NCBI GenBank assembly: GCA_905160935.1
Contig: CAJHZI010000506.1
Location: 434,001-498,000, forward strand
DNA length: 64,000 nt
Direction: 5' to 3'
Origin: Enchytraeus crypticus
Lineage: Eukaryota > Annelida > Clitellata > Enchytraeida > Enchytraeidae
Shown one piece after another: positions 23,501 through 30,177 of this stretch; the first letter of the stretch is position 1, and every line of letters begins with the position of its first letter. Both the position numbers and the translations under genes were made by a program. The notes under the pieces were generated by a model. That model was not told the DNA's origin, ran no database searches, and worked only from the letters and a program-made list of their open reading frames with translations.

Positions 23501-25908
23501 ACTTTCGGCTTCAAGCTCGAAATTCACACGGATATGGACCCAAGAGTGATATCGTCCGGTTGGACACAAACCGAGTCACTGGAGCTAGTGGTTAGATTAT
23601 ACATGTATATGAAAGGCATTTATTGTAATATTTGTTCATCAGCAGAATTATTAAATAATTATATAATATGCAGAGTGTTGTTAACCATAATCGAAATTGC
23701 GAATAAGAGATGGAGAGAGAGAGAGAAAGAGAGATGGAAAAAGAAAAAGAGAGATATAGTGATAAAGATTGATACTGAGGTAGAGATGGAGGTAGGGTAG
23801 ATAGGCCTAGTGAGAGTTGATAGTTAGAGAGATGGAGGTAGGGTAGATAGGCCTAGTGAGAGTTGATAGTTAGAGAGATGGATGGGAAGAAAGAGAACAA
23901 CAGTTGAGAGATTGTAGTATTTAGCAATTGAATAAAGAAATTACAGTGCATTGAAGAAATATCTTCACTAAAAATTATTTATCCAGGCAATTTAGCAAGA
24001 GATTTTAGTTATAAACGTGAGCCAAGTTAATATAATTGATATTCAGAAGTATCGTCAGATGTTTAGATGCAGAACTAGTTGTAAATAAAAAATACTAGTA
24101 AATAGTTACTAGTTGTAAAAGTTACAAAGGCTACAAGTTTGTCGAAACTAACTTATGCACCTCAGTTCTGGTGGGGCTTTATTGCAGCCTCGGATAAAAC
24201 GAGACTTGAGGTTTTTCATAAGAAGGCTAAAAAGTGTAACTTTTGTGATGATATCCATCTGTTTAGTGAAATTGCTGAAAAAGAAAACAGGAGATTGTTT
24301 AATTCTGTACTTAATATCTCTTGTCACGTTTTGTTTCCTCTCATATATTGAAGGAAAATAATAGTCGTCGTAAATTTAGAGATAAAGCCCATCCTTTTAT
24401 GCTCCCTCTTAAAACTGTACAGACTATGAGTGACAATAACTTCATCATGAAGATTCTTTGTAGAGATTTCTATTAAATTTATGATTGATATTATGTAATG
24501 TATATTTAGTTGTAAACGTATTATGCATGAAATTTTATTTTTGAATAAAATCGCAGCAGAACGAGTTTGAGTGATACGTTTTGATAAATTGTCTATATTT
24601 GTCTGTATGTACTTGCATATGTTTTTCAAACTGTGTAAGATTTCTGCGTTGTGTCAGATATCATTGCAAAAATATATAAGCGAATAATAGTAATATAACT
24701 TCAGAAAGTAAAGTACATGTTTGCCATATATTCTTAGCCGGACCGTCTCTTACGATATCATCGAAATAGGAAACAGACTTCAAAGGATTTAAACTTAGCT
24801 TTCAACACACACTTTACGCACAACGCACACAATGCACAATTTTCAATGAGCACAAAATTGCCCGTCTTACCCTTACTTGTTTAACCGGACATCATTGATA
24901 TAGTTCGTTTTTATAACTGAAAAGTTGTTTGATCTAATGCAATATTGTTCGCTTTAATTTTTTGTAGAAATCTATGATTTAAAAAATCAGGACAGCTTAA
25001 ATGGATTAAGGATTTCAAACAAAAGAACATCAGCGACTAATTCAACGAACGACGAATATGATTATGAAGGTTCTGATAACACTGATAACGGTCGTTTAAA
25101 TGTGGAGATCAAAACGTCAATATCCAACGACAGAAACCGTCTTCCTCAAGTCAATCCTGAAGTTTCCGTAAGACGCAATGGTGCCGCCGGTCTTGAACCC
25201 ACTAATGAAGAGCATTCTCGAGAGATTGGAAAGATAAAGCGTGAGCCACACGTTGATCACTCTAATGATCGACGAGATTTGATTGCGGAATCTATTGTCC
25301 ATCCAAACCAGGCTGATGACCTTAGTTATCAGGAATTTCTTGCTACGGCCAAAAACAAATCAATAACCAATCCAAATTTTGCCATTTTAAATCCACCAAA
25401 CTCTGCCAACGCTGATTCTGATATATCATCAGATCTTCAAAATACCACAAGTTCTGCTGCGGATGGTAAATTAACTAGAAGTAATTTCGACAAATTAACG
25501 GTTGACCAGGACGATAGATTTATTAAGGCCGGCCATCGTCAAGTAGCGAAGAGCCTAACCGATGAAGCGGGTAGGCCCTTCGTTGCCTTTCGCTCTATTG
25601 TTAAAATCAGAGCGAGTGCCTTTATCACGTGGCCAAGATATCCGAAAGTGACGTCATGTTCTGGAGAAAGTCGTAACAGTGACGTCATCGGATATAAATT
25701 GAGATATCGTATTCTTGGAGGTCGAGATGATGTGGAATTTAATCCTGATCGGCAGAAGGACAGTGTTGTTGTAAATTTAACAGAGAATATTTTACTTTTA
25801 GATGACCTTCAGTTAGGAACCAGTTGCAAATATCAAGTAAAATATGTCTTGGGGCCGTCAATGCAGGAATCGGAGTGGAGCCAAGAAGAAACTCTCAACG
25901 TCGTTTAG
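7846..25908 (+). CDS. DCC/neogenin-like secreted FN3 protein (10-exon model)
   Basis: Ten exons join without breaking frame into about 770 residues, ending at a TAG. Residues 1-25 look like a signal peptide. FN3 domains lie at about 38-150, 156-245, 250-348 and 350-455, then a 200-residue linker and a fifth FN3-like domain at about 662-770. Landmarks match vertebrate DCC in order: [16 protein letters not shown] (FN3-3), [12 protein letters not shown] and [15 protein letters not shown] (FN3-4), [12 protein letters not shown] (FN3-5), [11 protein letters not shown] and [15 protein letters not shown] (FN3-6). DCC family proteins are netrin receptors guiding axons and cells. No Ig, FN3-1/2, transmembrane or cytoplasmic segment is visible, so I infer a secreted protein. 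Exon 1 is the least certain; missing exons in intron 1 or past the stop would change this. Several N-glycosylation sites (NMS, NVT, NIT, NRS, NLT) fit an extracellular protein. Confidence 0.75.
8840..9575 (+). mobile_element. CR1-like LINE fragment (RT C-terminus)
   Basis: The frame reads [20 protein letters not shown], then a [14 protein letters not shown] motif and [19 protein letters not shown]. These are landmarks of the C-terminal reverse-transcriptase region of CR1/L2-like non-LTR elements ([11 protein letters not shown], LHWLPVxxRIxFKI). The frame stops near 9242 and the sequence continues as a decayed 3' part ending in a TTATTA-rich tail. It is 5'-truncated and inactive. Confidence 0.8.
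9832..10198 (+). repeat. Composite SINE with LINE-type tail (family C)
   Basis: Holds TAAGAGGCGACTAAAGCAG, GGGGAACCACCTCAGAAGCC, CAAGCTATAGGCTACATAAG and, at the 3' end, ACCTGGCAGTGCACTGAAGAG. The end matches the LINE tail at 60060-60145. Other copies: 37340-37660, 40678-40960, 42050-42300, 54162-54450, 55442-55745, and minus-strand 28928-29130 and 49165-49385. Confidence 0.75.
11088..11146 (+). repeat. LINE 3' end fragment
   Basis: GAGTGGAGGCGTTATG, then CATGGACCTACCAGTAGGCA: the same tail as at 2600-2715 and 60060-60145. Confidence 0.6.
11786..11965. repeat. Degenerate tandem repeat, unit about 55 bp
   Basis: About three units built on GTAGATACATACTATTACAG and TAATAGTGATATT. Confidence 0.7.
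12638..12772 (+). repeat. SINE family A (tRNA-derived), full head and tail
   Basis: Plus-strand copy: GGAGCCATTGGCGATGTCGA (A-box side), then the decayed B-box region near 12700, CGTCACTGACATCGCTTTCG, and the tail GAAACTGAAGTTAACATTAG. Its orientation matches that of the FN3 gene. Confidence 0.75.
13141..13202 (+). CDS. FN3 gene exon 2: start of first FN3 domain
   Basis: Follows TATGTTTCAG and ends at an ideal GTAAGT donor. Phase 1 in, phase 0 out. It encodes [20 protein letters not shown]. The [10 protein letters not shown] end continues into TINLSW of exon 3, matching DCC FN3-3 (SLEVVNSRSIKVSW). The exon is only 62 bases, so the joint frame and the family match carry the call. Confidence 0.75.
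13254..13328. repeat. (TA)n microsatellite
   Basis: About 37 uninterrupted TA units. Confidence 0.95.
13397..14142. repeat. 11-bp satellite (ATAAACACAAC / ATGAACACAAC)
   Basis: About 67 tandem units of exactly 11 bases. The only common change is A to G at one position, and the G variants alternate in short patterns. Because 11 is not a multiple of three and the unit has no stop on the minus strand, all minus-strand frames are open and give a repeating [11 protein letters not shown] peptide. That is a by-product of the unit, not a gene. Confidence 0.95.
14526..14602. repeat. (TA)n microsatellite at a LINE 3' end
   Basis: About 38 TA units, directly next to the GA-rich end of the minus-strand LINE tail. 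Confidence 0.9.
14585..14692 (-). mobile_element. LINE 3' end fragment (minus strand)
   Basis: Minus-strand reading gives [20 protein letters not shown] then KRERE, a decayed version of the EEW...NLPVGSALRER end of the LINE at 59890-60150. It runs into GA and then TA microsatellite. Confidence 0.65.
14865..14942 (+). repeat. SINE end fragment with ATTG-rich tail
   Basis: GACGTCCTTGACATTGCCCT to TTAATTGATTGATTATG, matching 1050-1130. It ends about 17 bases before exon 3 and therefore makes up part of the polypyrimidine/acceptor region. Confidence 0.55.
14959..15271 (+). CDS. FN3 gene exon 3: body of first FN3 domain
   Basis: Starts after TTTGGTGTAG in phase 0 and ends in phase 1 at ATAG/GTAGTC. 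It encodes [12 protein letters not shown], then [17 protein letters not shown], a [20 protein letters not shown] stretch and [16 protein letters not shown]. This aligns with DCC FN3-3 (IKVSW, GYKIRH, GLEKGSQYSFQV, GPPSNWYTAET). The Trp of strand B and the Tyr/Phe of strand F are kept. A GTGAGT inside the exon (near 15171) would cut the domain and is unlikely to be the donor. Confidence 0.85.
15372..15447 (-). repeat. SINE family A fragment
   Basis: GTTAACGACAGTTTCCTCAC, GCAATATCAGTGACGGG, then the B-box-side GGATTTGAACAC. The head is truncated. Confidence 0.65.
15704..15842 (-). repeat. SINE family A, diverged copy
   Basis: AAGCTAAAGCCTAGTTTAACG, ATCAGTGACGG, TGAATTTGAATCCTGTACC and CAACTAGCCACGGGCTCAGC keep the order of family A from tail to head. 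Confidence 0.65.
15893..15961 (-). repeat. tRNA-like Pol III promoter sequence (SINE head or tRNA relic)
   Basis: On the minus strand, TGATCGAGTTGGTAGC resembles an A-box and GGGTTCGATTCTC is a near-perfect B-box about 33 bases later. The spacing fits a tRNA, but I cannot fold a convincing acceptor stem, so a tRNA-derived SINE head or tRNA pseudogene is more likely than a working tRNA. Confidence 0.5.
16083..16362 (+). repeat. Composite SINE with GATGAT tail (family D)
   Basis: The first 75 bases (GTGTCCGGGT, GAAGAATTGACCAACCGGTG, GTCGTAGATGGCGACTAA) are the module that also starts family C. The rest differs: CGGTTGGTGAGCGCCCAGGC, CCTGGCTAAACTGGGATTCA, then (GATGAT)n. Related pieces: 17776-17935 (-), 26678-26735 (-), 30268-30325 (+), 35826-36015 (+). 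Confidence 0.75.
16514..16690 (+). CDS. FN3 gene exon 4: second FN3 domain, first half
   Basis: Starts after GTCCTCCAG in phase 1 and ends in phase 1 at CTAA/GTAAGT. Encodes [20 protein letters not shown], then [16 protein letters not shown] and [11 protein letters not shown]. This matches DCC FN3-4 (IIMSWTPP, VVRGYIIGYGVGSP). The exon is clearly richer in GC than its introns. Confidence 0.9.
16706..16792. repeat. (CT)n microsatellite
   Basis: CT run with few interruptions, 15 bases after the donor of exon 4. Confidence 0.9.
17085..17190 (+). repeat. Composite SINE fragment (family C)
   Basis: GTTGTGTCCAGGACACGGAAG, AGCAAGAATTGAGGAAGG, GAAACCACCGCATAACCCAT and ATAGGCTAAAAT follow the family C order. 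Confidence 0.55.
17284..17400 (-). repeat. SINE family B fragment
   Basis: GATCAACTATGTTGATTTCT, CACTTTTAATACCACATGTT and GTAACCAGTCCAGTGAATGT match 51945-52150 and, inverted, 20200-20375. Confidence 0.7.
17437..17562. repeat. TA/CA microsatellite
   Basis: (TA)n with two ACACACATG interruptions. Confidence 0.9.
17776..17937 (-). repeat. Composite SINE, GATGAT-tailed (family D), minus strand
   Basis: Starts with ATCATCATCATCTTCCCTT, then AAATCCTAATTTAACCAGGG and CTTTCTGACGTTGGTTTGGG: family D in reverse. Confidence 0.65.
17994..18089 (+). CDS. FN3 gene exon 5: second FN3 domain, second half
   Basis: Starts after GGTTTGCAG in phase 1 and ends in phase 1 at AAAAG/GTTAGT. Encodes [20 protein letters not shown] and [15 protein letters not shown]3-4 has SSHYVISLKAFNNAGEGVP at this point, which makes this the strongest family match in the gene. 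Confidence 0.93.
18616..18720 (-). repeat. SINE family A
   Basis: ATAATGTTAACGTCAGTTTC, AGCGATGTCAGTGATGGGC, AGGATTTGAACCCC and CTGATCCGCGG. The outermost head is missing. Confidence 0.7.
19245..19440. repeat. AACTAGTT-type degenerate tandem repeat
   Basis: Repeats of TAACTAGTTGTAACTA type, similar in make-up to 4480-4722. Confidence 0.75.
19615..19700. repeat. Possible decayed 5S-like SINE piece
   Basis: AAGCCAAGCAACGTTGGCTTA resembles the AAGTTAAGCAACGTxGGGC segment of 5S rRNA. The rest does not align well, so this is tentative. Confidence 0.2.
20050..20098 (-). repeat. SINE family B fragment, inverted to the next copy
   Basis: CACTTTTAATACCACATGTT and AAACCGTTAGGCAATTTAGA appear inverted at 20290-20335, which makes this locus a large imperfect palindrome. 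Confidence 0.7.
20160..20375 (+). repeat. SINE family B (tRNA-like head)
   Basis: Plus-strand copy: ACGTCATGAAGTTTTAAATG, the head region around 20205-20230, TCTGAGAGTAAAATCTCGGA, CATTCACTGGACTGGTTACG, CATGTGGTATTAAAAGTGAC and the end CATTTCACTATAATG. In the related copy at 51945-52150 the head carries GGGTTCGAATTC, a fair B-box. Confidence 0.75.
20402..20547 (+). CDS. FN3 gene exon 6: third FN3 domain, first half
   Basis: Starts after GTTTTTATAG in phase 1 and ends in phase 0 at AGG/GTTAGT. Encodes [20 protein letters not shown], the [11 protein letters not shown] loop and [10 protein letters not shown]. This corresponds to DCC FN3-5 (PPVGVQAVALTHDAVRVSW, RLYTVRW). Confidence 0.85.
20548..21619 (+). 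other. Intron 6 of the FN3 gene
   Basis: Contains one MITE (20585-20980) starting 37 bases after the donor. The rest is AT-rich sequence in which I see nothing. Confidence 0.6.
20585..20980. mobile_element. MITE with about 47-bp TIRs and 7-8 bp target duplication
   Basis: The left end AACAAACGGTTCGTGG and the right end in reverse (AACAAGCGGTTCGAGG) match for about 47 bases, through TTTCCAACTATTGCGCATGC. GTTATCT (or TGTTATCT) flanks both ends. The target size fits hAT, P or Merlin elements, but the terminal bases are not diagnostic. The core holds GGTTAGGGTTAGGG-like words. Confidence 0.85.
21620..21782 (+). CDS. FN3 gene exon 7: third FN3 domain, second half
   Basis: Starts after ACTTGTAG in phase 0 and ends in phase 1 at AACAG/GTTGG. 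Encodes [20 protein letters not shown], then the [17 protein letters not shown] stretch and [16 protein letters not shown]3-5 reads [20 protein letters not shown] here. The donor is weak at +5, so the border could shift slightly. Confidence 0.87.
22291..22398 (+). CDS. FN3 gene exon 8: fourth FN3 domain, first half
   Basis: Starts after ATTGGCACAG and ends in phase 1 at CACAG/GTTAAT. Encodes [20 protein letters not shown], then [20 protein letters not shown]3-6 reads APTSAPKDLTV ... VIVSWQPPLEANGKIT. Phases on both sides agree. Confidence 0.92.
22399..23374 (+). other. Intron 8 of the FN3 gene
   Basis: Holds a LINE 3' end fragment at 22525-22607 (GGAAGACAGAGAAGAGTGGA, GACCTGCCACTAGGCAGGGC, GAGAGAG). 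I see nothing else in it. Confidence 0.6.
22525..22607 (+). repeat. LINE 3' end fragment
   Basis: Same tail as 60060-60145, ending in AGAGAGAGAAA. Confidence 0.7.
23375..23590 (+). CDS. FN3 gene exon 9: fourth FN3 domain, second half
   Basis: Starts after ACTATCACAG in phase 1 and ends in phase 1 at CTAGTG/GTTAGA. Encodes [20 protein letters not shown], then [19 protein letters not shown] and [25 protein letters not shown]3-6 has [22 protein letters not shown]. The highly conserved QARNS is intact. Confidence 0.93.
23591..24967 (+). other. Intron 9 of the FN3 gene
   Basis: Holds a GA-rich stretch with a duplicated GATGGAGGTAGGGTAGATAG segment (23785-23880) and a LINE reverse-transcriptase fragment (24125-24480). 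Confidence 0.6.
24125..24480 (+). mobile_element. CR1/Jockey-type LINE C-terminal fragment
   Basis: The frame [20 protein letters not shown] continues as [15 protein letters not shown] and [14 protein letters not shown]. This is the end of a non-LTR reverse-transcriptase ORF (SKLTYASPAWWGF, RLEAFLRRAKRCGF, LFNxVLxNPxHVLxxLLP). The 3' part continues in another frame to the usual short C-terminus near 24470. Dead, 5'-truncated copy. Confidence 0.85.
24968..25908 (+). CDS. FN3 gene exon 10: linker, fifth FN3-like domain, stop
   Basis: Starts after TTTTTTGTAG in phase 1 and ends at TAG (25906-25908). The first 200 residues are polar, with [14 protein letters not shown] and several NxS/T sites. 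Then [34 protein letters not shown] and [20 protein letters not shown] form a seventh-FN3-like domain with the strand-B Trp and strand-F Tyr in place. Its end resembles the end of the third FN3 domain ([12 protein letters not shown]), which suggests an internal copy. No transmembrane stretch precedes the stop. A GT in GTCGTTTAG could be a donor to unseen exons, but I find no such exons downstream. Confidence 0.8.
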
Positions 25909-25968
25909 CTCCTTAGCGTGACTGGCGAAAGAGTTGCTCTAGAGAAACAGATAGTAGGCCTAATAGTG

Positions 25969-25974
25969 AATAAA
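25969..25974 (+). promoter_or_regulatory. Candidate poly(A) signal of the FN3 gene
   Basis: AATAAA about 60 bases after the stop codon. A second AATAAA lies near 26203. Confidence 0.55.
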
Positions 25975-26234
25975 GAAAGCAGACATGGACAGAAAGAGGG
26001 AGTGCGAGAGAGAATAGATAGATAGCAAAGGGAGAAAGATGGACTTGCAGAGATAGTATGTGAAGTAAGAATACTGATTTACATAATCTGCAATGTTTGT
26101 ATACTTCGTTTATACTGTATTGTTTTGTTGTTTGTTATTTTCATTGAAATCACTAGAGTGTGAGTTATTTGTATAGATTTACTTCTGCTTAGTTAAAAGT
26201 AATAAATGAAATAGGCATTATAGTGAAAAAGTCA

Positions 26235-26397
26235 TCATTGGTGGCATATGTCACTTATAATATCACATGCTTAACCACCGTTTGACAAGTTAGTAAATTA
26301 TCAAGTTATCTCTCCTGTTAATGTTCGGGACTTTACTCTCTGATCAGCTGTACTGAGATTTGATCCCAGGTGGGAAAATTATTTAAAATTTGATGAT
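26235..26397 (-). repeat. Diverged SINE family B copy
   Basis: GTCACTTATAATATCACATG, GGGACTTTACTCTCTGATCA and GATTTGATCCCAGG follow the order of 51945-52150. Confidence 0.5.
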
Positions 26398-26677
26398 GTT
26401 TTCTAACCCGCTTACACACTTAGCTATTTAGACGAATTATTATCTGCTAAAACATAATTACGATTCTGATGCCCCAGTAGAATCAACATATAGAGGTACA
26501 TAGGTTGTAGCTTGTTTAATATCAAGGCCCAGAAGCGCAAGGCTTATCTTCAAGTCTACCGGACATACTCGAGCTACCATCATAAAATTCTGTTAACAGC
26601 TAGTTAAGAATTGACACTTAGAACTTTTGTCAGATAAATTCAAAAATTTTAAGCCATTGATTTAACATGTCTCTCAA

Positions 26678-26735
26678 TCATCATCATCATCATCTTCCCT
26701 TGAATCCCATTTTAACTAGGGTTGAGATACGAATA
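26678..26735 (-). repeat. GATGAT-tail fragment (family D)
   Basis: ATCATCATCATCATCTTCCC, TTGAATCCCATTTTAACTAGG, GAGATACGAATAGAC. Confidence 0.6.
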
Positions 26736-27062
26736 GACTTAATATGTCATTTTCTTATTTGGTATCGCCTTTATTTTAATATCATATTGACTCTCTAGCA
26801 GTGCTACTGTTGTATAATAAATAATTTAAATATTGCTTGACTGTGTGTCTATGATCTTCCGTATTTTTTATATATTTATCCTGCTAAATTACATGTACAA
26901 GACAGGCATTTATATACAATAAATGTATATACATGTATATGTAATATATTTATAATGTATATAGTGTATACATGTATGTGCACAAGTGTCTCTGAAATAA
27001 AGTAAGCTAACTGCAGAAGTTTTGCCTTGGAATTGGAGACGAAGTAAAGATTAAATAGTTCC

Positions 27063-27418
27063 ACTAAACATTTATTTATTAAACATTTAATTATTAAACA
27101 TTTATTTATTAAACTTTATTTATTAAACTTTATTTATTAAACATTTATTTATTAAACTTTATTTATTAAACATTTATTTATTAAACTTTATTTATTAAAC
27201 ATTTATTTATTAAACATTTATTTATTAAACATTTATTTATTAAACATTTATTTATTAAACTTTATTTATTAAACATTTATTTATTAAACTTTATTTATTA
27301 AACATTTATTTATTAAACATTTATTTATTAAACTTTATTTATTAAACTTTATCTATTAAACATTTATTTATTAAACTTTATTTATTAAACATTTATTTAT
27401 TAAATTTTACTTAATAAA
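27063..27418. repeat. AT-rich minisatellite, 15/14-bp units
   Basis: About 24 units, alternating AAACATTTATTTATT and AAACTTTATTTATT. The two unit types are interspersed rather than grouped. Confidence 0.9.
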
Positions 27419-28927
27419 CTTTATAAAATTGTACTGATTAACTAGGCTCGAATTTTAATACTATACTCATATGGAGTTTGATCTTAAATTTCTGAGATAA
27501 TTCAAATCATACTGTATATTTAAAAAATGTCTATATTCCGCTATTAAAACCCTTTCGCAATGCGCAGCTATTCAATCTTAACTTTCAGGCGATTAGGCCC
27601 TATTATATTAGACTATAACTATTATATTAGACCATATTAGTCAATAACTTTCAGGCGATTAGGCCCCTACATATTTAAATATTTTTCGCAACGTAATTTT
27701 TTCGGCCATAAATACTAACTTTAATTAAAGCAATTTGTTAACTCTTATTTGCATTTGACCTATTCTATTCAATTTACGTAGTGTAGGCCTGTACTGACAG
27801 CTTTGAGACCTATATTGAAAATAATTTATTTATGATTTATTTAAGATTTTATTTATTTATTTATTGTTTTATAATTTAATTAATTAATTAATTAATTAGT
27901 TTATTTATTTCTTTATTTCTTTATTTTTTTTTTTAAAATTTTTAGATATTTGAATTCGTATGCTACATTACTAGAACTTCGCATTAGGACTGAGAACTTA
28001 GAGTCAGATAAAGGTTCAGTTAAAATTGACCATTTTACCTAGATATGTGCATTTTTGCACACGGGTACCTTCTAGTGTGGTAATATTAAGCAAATAGGAG
28101 ACTAGATACGTATTGATTCTGCAATTCGACTATAATAGTCAATAATTAAACTAAATTTGAAAATATATAAGAAAATAATTCAGTAACTCCGAAATCATGT
28201 ATAATATATAAGTGGAATATTCTTTTATTAACAAGAAGCACGAACCACTAACAAGAAGTATCACACAGCCAATTAGCTTACATACAATTAATAATTAATT
28301 AATGCAATTAGAGAAATAACAATCTTCACATCTACATGCACAGCACAGACATTCTAACTAAGACAAATGAGTTTTTAAAGCTATAAAGCAACAAAGCCAT
28401 ATGTATATCAGCTTCTTTAATGCCACTGTAATGTTGTTCACGACGACTAAAACCTAGGCCTAAATTCAAATTTATAGCCTCCCTGCTAACCACTATGCTA
28501 CATTTCATTGTATAGTTGAGTTTGAATATTAAGCTGACAACTTAACTATGTTCGGTACTGATATGAACTAATTGAAAGAACCAGTATAAATGTAAAAAAC
28601 GACAATGAAAAATTTCCAGAAACACTGAAATTAATAAATTACAGTGCTACGATGGAAAGAGTGACTAAAATCACAGCACAAAGAATAAAAGAGTTGAACG
28701 TATGAATTGAATAGGATGAAATGAATAATATAGTAATTTGATGATGCTAATTTATAAATATTGTACAGGTCATACACTGCCCTAACAATCTACATGTATA
28801 TGACTATATAAAAGAAATGTGATTGTTAACTGGTTTCAGCGATTAACTGAAACTCATAATAAAAGCTCTTCTCCCATGACTTTGAATATAAAAATTCTTC
28901 AGAGAGTTAGAAATAAATAAATATCTC

Positions 28928-29130
28928 TCTTCTTCTTCAGTGCACTGCCAAGTGGCAGGTTCAAGGTACATATTCATACTTAAAGTCTGCTTTCTCGCTC
29001 CATAAGAGCACTCCTTAGATCAACAAGTTAATCCCTTCACAAAGTCTATGCCTTATCCATGCCCTATGTAGCCTATAGCTTGGGAAAAAATGGCTTCTGA
29101 GGTGGTTTCCCGTTGCCTTCCTCAAATAAA
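28928..29130 (-). repeat. Composite SINE (family C), minus strand
   Basis: TTCAGTGCACTGCCAAGTGG, CTCGCTCCATAAGAGCACTC, CTATGTAGCCTATAGCTTGG and GAGGTGGTTTCCCGTTGCC: family C reversed, LINE-tail end first. Confidence 0.75.
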
Positions 29131-29319
29131 TATAAAATAAGTTAATTATAATTTAATTCATTGCTTCTATCACCTACCACAACGAATAAATTATCAACAT
29201 GAAATCCTTTCTCAAAAGCTCGACTTTACTCGGATCATGTTCTATCTTTAGAAGAGTATTAAGAATTTTGGATATTGCACCGGTTTTAGACCCTATTATA
29301 TATATCATCGGCTTGGATT

Positions 29320-29422
29320 TAGTTCAATAGTTCTCGATGTTGCCATTGACGACATTAAACTCTAATTGGTATTGGTTTTATTTTTGCTGGTGTTGTTGTT
29401 GGTTTTCACTTGTCCCTCGCTA
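29320..29422 (-). repeat. Dispersed repeat family E fragment
   Basis: GTTCTCGATGTTGCCATTGA and CTCTAATTGG match the reversed family E at 38570-38870. It supplies an AATAAA on the minus strand (about 29377-29382) downstream of the heat-shock gene. Confidence 0.5.
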
Positions 29423-29642
29423 TATTTGACGGTGAAGCTTCAAACACCGTTAGGTTTAAACTCGAGAGTTTCCCATATTTCTACTCATATTTCTACTTAT
29501 ATTTCAGCATGTATTTCTACATGCATTTCTACATTTATATTGCAAAACGTAATAAATCTAAATTTACCCCGAAATTTACAGCCAATTTAACTTTCAAGTG
29601 AGTATTTATCGCGAAGTCATCCTATAACAACAGAACAACTGC

Positions 29643-29960
29643 TCAAGGTTTTGATTGACTGAACGATATACTAATGGTCGGCTGTTTGACGGAACCCGGT
29701 CTCCCAGTGTACATCCCCCTCGAGTAGGACGAGATCGGTGCCTCCAGGACCAGCCGTCCATCCCCGGTCATCGATGCCGTCACCAGGTTAGGATCGACCG
29801 AATCCGGAAGATCGAATTCTCTGTTGAACTCCTTGCAGCTGGTTCTTCCAGGAGTTTTCTCCTCGTGCTTGGCGTGCACTATCAACTTGTGGTCGACGGT
29901 TTTGACTGTGAGGTCTGTGGGCTGGAATTCTGCTCCTATGTCGATGGCAATGCGGAACAC
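29643..29960 (-). CDS. sHSP exon 4: second alpha-crystallin domain and stop
   Basis: Follows AATTTCTTTCCAG on the minus strand, phase 0. Encodes VFRIAIDIGAEFQPTDLTVK, LIVHAKHEEKTPG, KEFNREFDLPDSVDPNLVTA, GDGRLVLEAP and a C-terminal tail ending TISISFSQSKP. The I-x-I motif in the tail (ISI) is the kind that docks into a neighbouring crystallin domain in small heat-shock oligomers. Confidence 0.93.
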   Translation of the reverse strand: MFRIAIDIGAEFQPTDLTVKTVDHKLIVHAKHEEKTPGRTSCKEFNREFDLPDSVDPNLVTASMTGDGRLVLEAPISSYSRGMYTGRPGSVKQPTISISFSQSKP

Positions 29961-30136
29961 CTGGAAAGAAATTTGAAAGCAGTTGAGTGATACTATCTAT
30001 TTATTAATTTTTTAAATTTAAAATTTCGATTTTGCGTAGCAAATACAAAATGTGAGGTAAATAATTGAATAGCACATAATTGCAAAATCAGGGTTAATCC
30101 AGGGCACTAGGCACTTATAGGGACCCATATAAAGTC

Positions 30137-30177
<41 letters not shown>

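Larger units (their letters stand above)
25975..29642. other. Convergent intergenic region
   Basis: Lies between the 3' ends of the FN3 gene (+) and the heat-shock gene (-). It holds a diverged SINE family B piece, a GATGAT-tail fragment, a 15-bp minisatellite, a minus-strand composite SINE and a family E fragment. The open frame 29366-29590 is low complexity. Confidence 0.6.

Noticed and set aside
25117-25302. Minus-strand open frame inside exon 10
   Set aside because: Shadow of the FN3 gene on the other strand.
29366-29590. Hydrophobic start (VLVLFLLVLLLVF) considered as the missing membrane anchor of the DCC-like gene
   Set aside because: It is low-complexity repeat sequence shared with family E, lies 3.4 kb downstream, and no acceptor or cytoplasmic motif accompanies it.
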